A stretch of 64,000 nucleotides of DNA, from positions 1 to 64,000 of the forward strand of contig CAJNDS010002291.1 in assembly GCA_905221605.1 (NCBI GenBank). Reading direction: 5' to 3'. Position numbers and translations under genes: made by a program. Every line of letters begins with the position of its first letter. Positions within the stretch are counted from its first letter, which is position 1. This document shows, piece by piece, positions 47,267 to 58,940 of the stretch. The stretch is from Symbiodinium natans. Its lineage: Eukaryota > Sar > Dinophyceae > Suessiales > Symbiodiniaceae. Under the pieces are notes generated by a model that was not told the origin of the DNA, did not search any database, and saw only the letters and a program-made list of their open reading frames with translations.

Positions 47267-48804
47267 CTTTGGGGTTCAGGGTTTGCGGCTTAGGGTGTTT
47301 AGCGTTTGGGGCTTAGGGATCAGGATTTAGGGTTTTAGGGCTCAGGATTTAGGGTTTTAGGGAAAGGAAGTGTTTGCGCTAGGTTTGGTTTTGTGTGAGG
47401 GTCGCCCACAAACCATCTCGTTCTGCTTGTGCCCCTAGAATGTTTTCCCGATGGATTATGCAACAAACAGCACAGCACCAAATTCATTACAATCGAGTAA
47501 GGGCAAAGAAGCTGGTTGCTCGCATCGGGTTCTTGGCTTAGGATGAGAATCCTCCAGGAACCCGAAAGCCTTGTAGGCCCTAAACCCTAAACCCTAAACA
47601 CCCTAAACCCCGGGAGATGGAGGCCATACACCCCCACTCGAAACGGCCAATCCTTCATCTACGCCTGCCCACCCCAACCTACGTCCATGTATCGGCATGT
47701 CTGATTCTGCTTTATTGCATATTGATACGTATCCGCTTGTATAAGGATAGTACGGAAAACAAGATATGCACCAGAACCCTAAACCCTAAACCCTCAACCC
47801 TAAACCCTCCCTTCGTCCCTGAACCCAACCTTCTCCTCCGCGCAGTGGACGGCCAGCCCGGCAAGTGCCGCACCCGCAGCCGCAGCTGGGGCACCCAGAC
47901 GCCTCGGGGAAGAGGTTTAAGCAGGCTTGGGGTTTTGGGTTTAGGGCTTAGGATTTAGGGTTTAGAGTTTAGGGTTTAGGGTTTCGGGTTTAGGGTTTTA
48001 GGGTTTAGGGCTTCGGGTTTAGGAATAGCTGGCGCAGAGGCGGAAGAATGCCGAAGAAGGCCATCGACAGATGCCGAGCATAACGGGGTTTAGGTCTCAG
48101 CGATGCAATCAGAGTGCATGTGAACTCTATAAGGCTTAGACATCAGCGGCCCAACAGCCATCCGAGAATAGGATTGAACTTTGAGGTTGAAGGCTAGGTG
48201 TATGCAGCAATTCTGCCTACCGCTTGAAAAACGCAAGTCGCAGGCCTTAGCCGAACTCAAGCCCCTGAACCCATATCCCTGAGCCCCTGCAAGCGCTGAG
48301 GGATCTTTGCAGCGCCGAAAAAGCTTCTACGCCCTGGGAGCCCCCCAACCCCAACTCTAAAGTGTGGAGAACTTCAGGGGCTTGGGAAGATCCTCTACAG
48401 ATCTCACTTTACATTGTTAAACCCTAAACCCTAAACCCTAAACCCTAAACCCTAAACCCTAATCCCCAAACCCTAAACACAAAAACCTCAAGCTCTTTTC
48501 CCCTTTTCCCCTTACCCTCAAAGAGCTACTGCAGTCGCGGAGCCGGGTGGGCAAGGCCCGCACACAGCGCCGAAACATGGCGAACACAAGCGTCTCTTTC
48601 GTTCTTCTTTTCTTTATTGGTATCATTTTTAATTGTTGTTGTTAGTACTTTTGTTTTGCTTTTTTGTTTATTATCTCTCTCTCTCTCTCGCTTTCTGTTT
48701 CTCTGTCTCTCTCTCGCTTTGATTTTGTTTTTTTCTCTCTCTCTCTCTCGTGAGGGGAGTGTAGGGCCGGGTCGCAACGTCGAGGATGCAACGCCATGAG
48801 GCTT

Positions 48805-48916
48805 TCAGTTAGCTTTGGGGTTTGCTTTCTTAAGAACTTGAGCCTTCGGGGCCATCTCCTTGATGAGACAACGGATCTTCTTCTCCACATCGCTAACAGA
48901 TGCACAGCATGCAGTA
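48805..48916 (-). CDS. candidate terminal exon (SDVEKKIRCLIKEMAPKAQ)
   Basis: SDVEKKIRCLIKEMAPKAQ, VLKKANPKAN and TGA: a lysine-rich helix typical of protein ends. No clear AG|G acceptor and no upstream exon found. Confidence 0.3.
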
Positions 48917-48941
48917 CATTGCATCTGCTCCTTGTGTTGCT

Positions 48942-49045
48942 ACTATAGGGGTCGGAGTAGTTACTAGTAGTATTCCCTTATGGCCTCAGTATAAAATACT
49001 AGCAGAACCCTGTTCAAAATCTTAAGGGCCCCTATATTAGGTGAT
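48942..49045. mobile_element. MITE family F, copy 3 (reverse orientation)
   Basis: TATAGGGGTCGGAGTAGTTAC..AGTATTCCCTTATGGCC..AAGGGCCCCTATATTAGG. Confidence 0.6.
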
Positions 49046-49497
49046 TACAAGGGCTAAGCATGCTCCGTTTCAGTCTCAGGGTCTCAGGCAAATGGCAACT
49101 TGAAGCCCTAAACACCAACTGGGCACCTAGCAACCCAGAGCGAGGAGGAATCGCCCCCGAGCCCTGGACCTTTTCTGGGCCCCTGTTCAAAGACGCCCAG
49201 TTTGTTTAGTGGTGCTATGAGGGTCGCAACGAAGCAACGGGGGAGCTTTCTCAGCTGTTTATGTGCTGGTTCTCTGTCATCGTGACATTGTGGCTTGATA
49301 AGGGACTGAGAGACTGTGGTTCCCTAGAAGCCCCTGGGTTTAGGGTTTAGGGTTTAGGGTTTAGCGTTTAGGGTTTAGGGTGTCTGATTCCCGAATTCGT
49401 GCCGAAGAAATGAGGATTGCACTCAGCAAGTGCGCCTTGGACATGTAGCCCATGCCAAACGATCCTAGTATACCTGAGCACGGTGGAGTCGTGCCGA

Positions 49498-49590
49498 GGT
49501 TTAGGGTTTAGGGTTTAGGGTTTAGGGTTTAGGGTTTAGGGTTTAGGGTTTAGGGTTTAGGGTTTAGGGCGTAGGGTGTAGGGTGTGGTG
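49498..49590. repeat. interstitial telomeric tract TTTAGGG
   Basis: Ten units, then GGGCGTA/GGGTGTA variants. Confidence 0.93.
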
Positions 49591-50434
49591 TTAAAAACCC
49601 TAGTTATATCTAGGGCAACGCACATAGGGAGTTTAGGGAACTGACCATCTGGGGAGCGTTCCAAATCACGATTTCCCTTTTCCAGGGAGTCTTTCTATCA
49701 GATTCGATCAATAAGAGCATTTCCTGCTTGAATGGGCCTAGAAAAGTCCCTGTAGTCAACATTCGCCGGAGGTGCGTGCAGGAAGGGCTCCGGCACAAAA
49801 ACCCTGAACTCCTGAAGTTCCTAACTCCAGAACCCTGGATCGTAACCCCCACCGCCCGACCGATGATATTGCAGGTCTGCCAACTCATACTTCAACACCC
49901 TAAACCCTAAACCCCAAACCCTAAGCCCTAAGCCCTAAACCCTAAACCCTAAACCCTAAACCCTGAACCCTAAACCCTCAGCCCTAAACCCTGAGGAGCC
50001 AGAACACAAGGCGGAGGCCGAGTTTGGGTCCCCCGACCCAGCATTGCCCTGCACAGCTGGCACGGACAATGCCGTCCTCAGATCGGCATAGGGCGTAGGG
50101 TTTGGGGTTTAGGGTTTGGGGTTTGGGGCATACAACCCAAATCTCCCAAAAAACAAAAAACTAAGCATGCTATGTTTGTGCTATGGGGGTGATGTCGTCA
50201 AGGCCATTGCAGTCTGGGCGCCCTTCTTTTTTGATCATCACGCGCGATCAAACCCCAGATCTCCCCTGTAGAAGCGCATCCATTTTTCCATCAAGTAAGG
50301 GCCGCTTCCTGAACTAGTGGGTATCCCTAAACCCTAAACCCTAAACCCTAAACGGGTCCGGGGGTTTGAGGTCGAGCGGCAAAAGGCACAGCAAGCTAGA
50401 AGATGGGGCCCTGGCCATGTTGTCCAAATGACCA

Positions 50435-50574
50435 CTTGGAGGTTCATGGTACTTATTAACCAATTATAACTGTACTGATAAGTGTACTTATAACCAAATT
50501 AGGGCACTTAAGGGGCTTAAAAGTGGGTTATAAGTACAGTTACAATTGGTTAGTAAGTACCATGAACCTCCAAG
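50435..50574. mobile_element. long-hairpin MITE, family K
   Basis: 140 bp; CTTGGAGGTTCATGGTACTT at the left and its reverse complement at the right, with about 50 bp of nearly perfect inverted repeat (ACTAACCAATT..AACTGTACTTATAACC). No clear target duplication. Only copy in the window. Confidence 0.75.
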
Positions 50575-50999
50575 CAGGCCATCAGTGCCACAAAACATAT
50601 GGACGAGGCTTCCTTACAACAAGCGCCCCCTTAACCCTAAACCCCAAAACCCTAAACACACCCTAAACCCTAAGAAATGCCCAACAAGGGCTTTGCTACG
50701 AGTATGAGTAGCCAAGCTCATCCCAGGAAGCTCCAGACTCTGAGACCCAACTGGTGCTTTGAGGCTACCCCGAAACACAAAACCCCCAAAATGGCCCTAA
50801 GGCCAGAAGCCCCAAACCCTAAACCGTAAGCAAAAAACCCTAAACCCAAAAGCCCTTTAAGGAAGGCAAGGGGAGAGGTTCTGGGACCCCCGAATGGGAG
50901 ACTGGGGGTCGGACACTGCTTCAAAGGTCACTGCCATCGGCTCGAGGCAAAAGCCGTTGACCAGACCCCACGAGCCCGGCCGCGTTGGAGGCAGGGTTT

Positions 51000-51066
51000 G
51001 GGGTTTAGGGTTTAGGGTTTAGGGTTTAGGGTTTAGGGTTTAGGGTTTAGGGTTTAGGGTTTAGGG
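51000..51066. repeat. interstitial telomeric tract TTTAGGG
   Basis: Nine units. Confidence 0.94.
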
Positions 51067-52245
51067 TGCTGAGATCTCGGAGTTACCCCGGACCCGGTTT
51101 AGGGCATTAAGGGGTTTAGGGTGTTGGGCTAAGGCCGGCGAAGCGCTTCAAGATGCGACTTTGTTGAGAGCGTGGAGCCTGGCCTTCCGTGGGCTCTCCA
51201 AACACTGAACCTGCAACCTTAAACCTGCTAACCTAAACCCTAAACCCTAAACCCTAAACCCTAAACCCTAAACCCATGAGCCCCCAAACACGAATCCTTA
51301 AACCCTAAGCTCTGAACCCTTAGAACCTCATCTTCTCTCTGATGTAGGGCTGGGGATGATGGGGTGGGGTTTGGGACTTGGGATTTGGACTGAATGTTCG
51401 GAGACCGACTACTTCCCCCAAGGTTCTTCGCGATCTCAACTTGGCTAAGCCCTACCTAGATAGGGTTTAGAATTACAGGGTTCAGGGGAACGTGCAGACC
51501 CTCAAGACTGCCCAATGGCGACCAACAAATGTGCGTGCAAAGGGCATAGTGTAACCCTAACCCTAAACCCTAAACCCTAACATCCCTAAACCCTAATACG
51601 GTTCAGGTAGCTTTGGCCGAGCTTGTCCATCTAGGGCTTTGCCGCATTGAGCTGGTGGTGCAAAGATCGGAGCTAGCCACAGTTGTCAAGAAGGCATGGA
51701 AGCATTTCGCATCGGTTCAACTATCGAGTTTCGTGACGAACTTTCACACATTCGATGATCACCACCGGGGTGTGGATAATTTGCGGGAACATGACCGCTA
51801 AACACCAAAACAATAAGGTCACCCTAAACCCTGAACCCTAAACCTTATAAACCCTAAACCCTGTCCCTTTTCGGCAAAGATCGCCAGATGAAGACTGAAG
51901 TGGTCGGAGTCCGAGCGCCCTCTTCCCAGTCCCACAGCCACGTCATGGACACGAAACCGTCATAGAAAGTCTCACCACTAGATGAAGGGTTTAGGGCTTA
52001 GGGGTTAGGGTTTCGGGTTTCGGGCGTAGGGTAATAGAACTGATGAGACAATGATGCTCAATCATCGCAGGTTGGTTGCAGATGCTCTACTTCAGCCAGC
52101 AGAACCTTCTCCAAAGGTGCGAAGCTTTTGCGCGACTTGGATCTAAAACCTAAACCCTAAACCCCAAACTCCAAACCCGAAACAACACACGTCTGGAGAA
52201 TCGTGAGACAGTTCCGCTGACAGATGTCGCGTGTTTCCCTCTTGC

Positions 52246-52320
52246 TTAGGCGCGGCCGCTCTTCTTCTTGCGATGGATGAGGATGAACCTGCCATGCCCA
52301 CGGCCCTGACTTTTCGGAGT
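52246..52320 (-). CDS. rpl2: uL2 terminal exon (basic tail, stop TAA)
   Basis: Acceptor gtctccaag|A, the only acceptor of the gene not followed by G. It encodes a basic C-terminus with [13 protein letters not shown], like the FIxRRRxKK end of uL2, then TAA. The preceding 1.44-kb intron contains a ubiquitin-like open frame on the same strand. Confidence 0.68.
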   Translation of the reverse strand, partial: TPKSQGRGHGRFILIHRKKKSGRA

Positions 52321-54201
52321 CTTGGAGACCATAGGGGTTTAGGGTGTAGGGTACTTCTGTTCTTGATCCGCTGCAATTTTGATGGTCATGGTTGCTTGGG
52401 CCACTGCTGCATCAACAAGCACCGTGTCTTGGTCTCCCGCTTGTCGCTGAACTGGCCACGTCGGGTCCGCATGCCGTGCGCGCACCTTGCCGGCACTTTT
52501 GGATGGGGTTTCTGATCGGGGGCTTTAGGATTTAGGGCTCTTGCCATGCCCTAGCTGTGCCATGCCCTAGCTGTGCCATGCCCTAGCTGTGTATGTATGT
52601 ATGTATGTATGTATGTATGTATGTATGTATGTATGTATGTATGTATGTATGTATATATAGATGAACGAATGAGAACTTCTCTAAATTTGGGTCCCTTTCT
52701 GGGTATATGGCGGCTCCCCAAAAATTTCGAGTAACCAAAAAGGACCATAATTGTGAGAGCTGACCATAGAAACATATATATATATATATATATGCACCCC
52801 AAACCCTTTTGAAGCACGCACCTAGGCAAGAGCGTTATTCTCATGCAAAATGTGTGCGAGATCCAGGAAAAGCCAATGGTCCGCGGCGCCTGCCCGCTCT
52901 GCCGGGCGCCGCACCCCCTCTTACTGTGAATGTTGGAATCACTGCTTGGGGAAGCAAGATCTCAAATCTTTAAATATCAATAACAAGGGAACGTATGCAA
53001 TATCCCAAAAGGACCACGTAGTAGCCGCAAATCGATCCTTCCTGCGACGCTCTTGCGCAAGTCTTCCACGGTCATGTCGTCTTCAAGAGGAAGCTGCAGT
53101 TCTGAACCATCGAGACCACAGACCGTCAACTGTCGGCCGGCAGGAAGGCCACCAAACTTGTCACCCTGACGGAGGACCCCCTGTTCTTCTAAACCCTAAA
53201 CCCTAAACCCTAAACCCTAAACCCTAAACCCTAAACCCTAAACCCTAAACCCTAAACCCTAAACCCTAAACCCTAAACCCTAAACGAAGATGGGCCCGGT
53301 CTACCATGGGAACTTGTGCCTTAGGCTGGGGTGACCTTGTGGACGAAAGGAAGATGAAAAGCTTATGGTTCCTGTTCCTTCCTGTCCATGCTCTTGGTAG
53401 GAAGGGTTCTGTGACACCAATATGTGACACCAATTGTTTTGGAGCCTTATTGGTATTGGGGGTCCTACTGCAGATATCATTGGCCCCTTGACCCTCTTCG
53501 CACAGCAGCAGCTTGAGCCATCCCTAAGTTTTACAGGGTTTTAGGTTTTAGGTTTCGAGTTGTCCCATCTTACGCCCCATACCTGGGACCCTCTTTACCT
53601 CAATTTTATGGGTTATACCTACTCAGTAAGGGTAGTTACTACTAAACTGTAGGCAAAAAAGAGTCCCAATTAATGCCCCTTCAGCCCTAAACACCAAACA
53701 CCCTGAACCCTAAACCCTAAACCCTTAAAGCCCCTTTCAGCCCGAAACCACCAAACCCTGAGCGCTCTGCTTGCCGAACTTCGTCTTGGGATGCCGATGG
53801 CCAATAGGCGACCTGCAAGACTGTGGGAACACACGGAACTGGCCTAATATTGAGACCAATAATATGTAGGACAGGGTTTTGGGGGCTTTTTATCGCGTAA
53901 AAAATATAAACCCCGCTAGTATCGGGTCTTGGGGGGCTTATTATAGTATGTATAAAGGGGCCATAAGAAAAAACTAGTGGTAACTATTCCGACCCCTGTA
54001 TTATTGGGGTTAGGGTTTTGGGCTGGGAGCTGTAGGGAGTTCTTTGGACTCTCATTCTAGGGCGAATTGGGTGCTTAAACCATGCCCTCAAGTGTTGCGG
54101 GGTCTTATGAGCCTAAGGGTTCAATTTAAGGTTTAGGGTTTAGGGTAGTGGTTTAGGGTTTAGGGTTTAGGGTTTAGGGTTTAGGGTTTAGGGTTTAGGG
54201 T

Positions 54202-54275
<74 letters not shown>

Positions 54276-57200
54276 GGTTTAGGGTTTAGGGTTTAGGGTT
54301 TAGGGTTTAGGGTTTAGGGTTTAGGGCATAAAGGGGGCTCCGGGCCCCTATGCTCCATTCTTACTGGGCTTCTAAGCGAGCCGATCCATCAAACAGAAGC
54401 GCAGAGTGTACCAGTGAGGCCCTGAGAACCCCCAGCTTCCTCGAGGCAGACAGGAACCAGATGGGAACTAGGAGACATCGAGCATCTGCAAAGGCCGTCG
54501 ACTCCGAACCCTAAACCCTAAACCCTAAACCCTAAACCCTAAACCCTAAACCCTAAACCCTGAACCCCAAACTGACTAAACCCTAAACCCTCAACCCTGA
54601 ACCCTGGTGGCCCTCGTGGCCCTGCAGAGAACATCGAGGGACCACTGCAATATAGGGGTCGGACGAATTACTCATAAATATTCCCTTAGGGCCCTTACAT
54701 AAACATAGCATAACTTAGGGCGCCTAGATAAGCATACTATAATGACCCCCCCCCAAACCCTAGTCTAATTATTCTGGCCCCTATAAAAGATGAAAAGCGT
54801 TCCCCTCTTATTCGGCTCGAAGCCTTGGGACCCCCGAAGAGAACTTTGAACCTCTCTACCCTATCTAGGGCTCAGGAAACCTCTGCCACATCATACATCC
54901 TAAGACCCCTGAAGCCCTGAAGCCCTGAAGCCCTGAAGCCCTAAGCCCTAAGCCCTAAGCCCTAAACCCTAAACCCTAAACGCCCGGCAGCTCTTCGGCC
55001 TTCCCTCTCCTCCTCCGTGCGCGTGGTCCGCGGCGTTCTTGGCGCTGCCGCGCACGTGAGGCGTGAAGCCCAAGTGTCGGCTCTTTCCGGCCTAGCGTGG
55101 GGTTTAGGGTTTAGGGTTTAGGGTTTGAGGTTTACGGTTTGGGGTTTGGGTTTTGGGGTTTGGGGTTTGGGGTTTGGGGTTTTGGGGTCCATAGGCTCAA
55201 GGCTTACAAGGCTTATCCAAAGGCTGCTGTGCAATCCGCATGAAAAGCCTAGAACCCATGAAGTGTGTCACTTTAGGCATCAGGTTTGCAGTCCACAAGC
55301 AACCTCAAATCCCCACGCACTTCTTGCCCTACCCCCTAAACCCTAAACCCAAACCCTAAAAACCCAGAACCCTAAACGACCCCTGCACTCGGCCTTGCCC
55401 AGCTTGACCAGCTGTGCTTCCGGGCGTCCGACCTCCACAACAGCTTAGGGTTTAGGGTTTAGGGTTTAGGGTTTAGGGTTTAGGGTTTAGGGTTTAGGGT
55501 TTAGGGTTTAGGGTTTAGGGTTTAGGGTTTAGGGTTTGGGGTTTAGCGTTTAGCGTTTAGGGTTTAGGGTTTAGGGTTTCGGGTTTAGAGTCTAGGAGTT
55601 TGGGCTTCATAGGGCCTAGGTTTTAGAGTTAAGGCTTGAGAGTGTAGGGTTTCGAGTCTGGGGTTGCGGATCCAGGGTTCACAGTTTGGATAATATAGGG
55701 GCCTGAATAGATAGAATGGGGTTTTCGGCGGTTCTTCTAGTATAATGACACAGGGGGCCATAAGGGAATACTATTAGTAATTCCCTAGACCCTGGAGTAA
55801 CCTAGGAATAAAACGGGCACCCTTTTGGTTTTAAAGGGATTATAAGGGAACCCCAAACCCCAAAACAAAAGAAATAAGGGCCTACTCCCGGTCCTACGAT
55901 GAGTACTTCCCGACCCCTATGGTACTTCTTCGATCCTAGGGTTTCTAGGGCATCGGCGGAGGTTGGGCTACAATCGGTTCTGCTTGATACTTTGTCAGTG
56001 TTCGGGTCCCCTTACAGATGCCCCCCCCCCCCCCCCCCCCCCCGCCCCCCTCCCTAAAACCTAAACCCGAAAACCTAAGCCCCAAACCCTAAACCCCTGG
56101 CAGCTCGGAGTTTGGGAATTTCGGCTTTTGGGTGCAAACCCTTACTGGCAGGTCCCCGAACCCTAAAACCTCAAACCCCAACCGCAGATCATGCACCCTA
56201 AACCCTAAACCCTAAACCCCAAACCCCAAATCCCAAACCCCAAATCATGCAACGACTTTCGGGGCAGGTTGAGGGAACTGGGCTGCTAAGTCAGAAGGCG
56301 CGATATGTCATATGAGCACGGAAGGCGACACAATCCCACTTCAAACCCACCACCACATAGATAGAAAGCACAAATCAGCAGAAACATGGACTCGGGCTGA
56401 GTTGAGGTAGCCTTATATGATGATGAGAGCCACACAATACACTTTCAAAAATTGCTATGTTTGCAGATGTTGTTGCATGTGGGTTTTTGATGTTTTGGGC
56501 TAGCGCAGGGTGTACGCGTTGTGTTGCACATCTTTGCATAGTGTTTCCACATTTTCCACATCGCAGCGCATGTGCTTGCATATTTGTTGTGTGCACTCTC
56601 TACTTTAAAAGGAAACTGTGTGGCATCACCTCAAAACCCACAACGGATCTGCAAAAAACATGCAAACAATCTGCACCCAAACATGCACCCAAACATACAA
56701 CCCGCCAAAATATAACGACAAAAATGACCTGCAAAATGGCAAAATCAATGTGCAATATTTCTGCAACACATCTGCAATACATCCTCAGGCCCGAATTGGC
56801 CATTGATCAAAATACTTGTTCCCAAAGGGAACCTTTAGTTCCCTTCTATACCCTCAGGAAACCTAGCTGATTTCTCAAGAAGGACCCCTAGATCAACCCG
56901 CAAAAGCTCGGCAACACCCCCAACCTTGCCGATGGTGCACCAAGATTCCTTTGGCAGGAGGCGCACCTTCACGAATCAGGAAAGCTTCCAACACATGCAG
57001 GGCGCAGGGTTTAGGGTTTAGGGTTTAGGGTTTAGGGTTTAGGGTTTAGGGTTTAGGGTTTAGGGTTTAGGGTAAAGCAACTTCTGTAGGATACTCGGTG
57101 CTGTTGATATCTGGTCCGAGAATGATCTCGGAGAACCTGCTTAATTCGCGCTGGCGTTTGCGTGCCTCACTGGTTTTCTGTGATCTGCATGTCTTGTTGG

Positions 57201-58901
57201 TGCCTTGCTGTCAACCCAAAACCCCAAACCCAAAACCCAAAACCCAAAACCCAAAACCCTCAACCCTAAACCCCAAAGACTGAGTCAAAAATCACCGAAG
57301 TGTGCGAGCTTCAGCCCCTGTCTCAACTTCCCCAAGGTAGCACTCAATGGTCCCTTAATATGGGCCCTTGAAAGGGTACCCCTTATTCACCCTCTATACA
57401 CCGCAGAAGACCTGGGGGCCATAATTCAGAACCCTTTACAGAAGGTAAGGGACCGGATTAAGGGCCCATGAAACTACCCTTATATTCGGTTTTGGATTTC
57501 AGGGGTTCGGCTCCTAAGCCCTGCAAGCCCTTAACCCGAAACCCGTATCATGTAGACCCGCTCAAGAACCGCCATTGCAATGGAATCACCACCCACTCCC
57601 TAGCCCTGAGCTATGACCTAGTATCCCTGAGTTCAAGTCCCGACCCTGACCCTCCCTAAACTTTTCAGCAGCATCCTCTCTTCGCGAGGTTTCTACCACT
57701 AGGCTTTTGAAGTTAAGGATTTATTGCTTTGTTTTTTTTGGGGTTTAAATTTTGGGGGTTTAGGACTGGGGCTATGAGATTTTGGAGTTCAGTACGGCCA
57801 TGAGGCATAAGTAGAACGAGAGGGTAGCGCACTAACCCTCTTGAAGACGCCAGACCAGCCCTTAAACTCAACCCCAATGTCCTCCAAGCCCGAAACCCGA
57901 AACCCTAAACCCGATCTCCTAGTACATCAGCGCCGCCTCTCGGCTGGGCATCTGCACGGTGACGTACTTCTCGTCACGCGAGAGCACCTGAGCTCCCTAG
58001 CTTGGGTTTAGGGTTTAGGGTTTAGGGTTTAGGGTTTAGGGTTTAGGGTTTAGGGTTTAGGGTTTAGGGTTTAGGGTTTAGGGTTTAGGGTTTAGGGTTT
58101 AGGGTTTGGGGTTTGGGGTTTGGGGTTCGGGGTTCGGGGTTTGGGGTTTGGGGTACCGGGTACGGGGTTTGGGGTACGGGGTTCCGGGTTCAGGGTTTAG
58201 GGTTTAGGGCTCGTTCACGGACCAGCACAGGGGCCCATGCATAAACCCTTTACGATGTCTATCTATGCCTCTATATATACATATACACAGACATAAGTGC
58301 TTGTAAAAATGCCCATGTTCGCTGCCCTGGAGGTTTGTATGCTTCCCAACAGAACACATCTTGGAGTTAGGTTTCCCCTTCCCCCCCCCCCCGCTTCTTC
58401 AAACTCAACCTCAAAAAGAATAGTCAGAGGTTCTAGCGTAGTACTTGGTAGCCCCGTAACCATTTTTGCAATCAGGGTGCCTTTCTTGGGTTGCTTGCTT
58501 TAAGGGAACCTTGAACCCCAAAAAGGGAAACAGGGTATTCTAAACCCTAAACCCTAAACCCTAAACCCTAAACCCTAAACCCTAAACCCTAAACCCTAAA
58601 CCCTAAACCCTAAACCCTAAACCCTAAACCCTAAACCCAAAACCCTAAACCCAAACCCCTAAACCCTAAACCCTAAACCCTAAACCCTAAACCCTAAACC
58701 CTAAACCCTAAACCCTAAACCCTAAACCCTAAACCCTAAACCCTAAACCTATTCTAGGGCTCTGGCAGTTGCCGAGGATCCTGCGGCACGGGCCTAACGT
58801 CACCGAGTTGCGCGTGCTCTGGGGCTTTTCAAAGGGGTTAAGGCTTAGAGATTTTAAGGTTTAGGCTTTTTATGCATATGCGCATACACAATTACATATG
58901 C

Positions 58902-58940
<39 letters not shown>

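Larger units (their letters stand above)
49600..51600. other. no gene recognised
   Basis: Telomeric tracts and the 140-bp hairpin MITE. A 62-codon plus frame at 51613 (WKHFASVQLSSFVTNFHTF) is protein-like but the minus strand is equally open. Confidence 0.4.

Noticed and set aside
54350-54514. ATG-started plus frame of 54 codons
   Set aside because: Lies antisense in a uL2 intron and takes its stop from a telomeric unit; open frames of this length are expected by chance in GC-rich DNA.
54982-54999. uL2 exon 11 running on to a GC|GTTTAG donor inside a telomeric unit
   Set aside because: The AG|GCCGAA donor at 54999 gives the correct phase and the GGGEGRSPIG join with exon 12.
57072-57209. 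Minus frame [20 protein letters not shown] between two telomeric tracts
   Set aside because: Looks coding, but falls inside the uL2 intron between exons 8 and 9 and is not part of uL2; a warning that by-eye coding look is unreliable.
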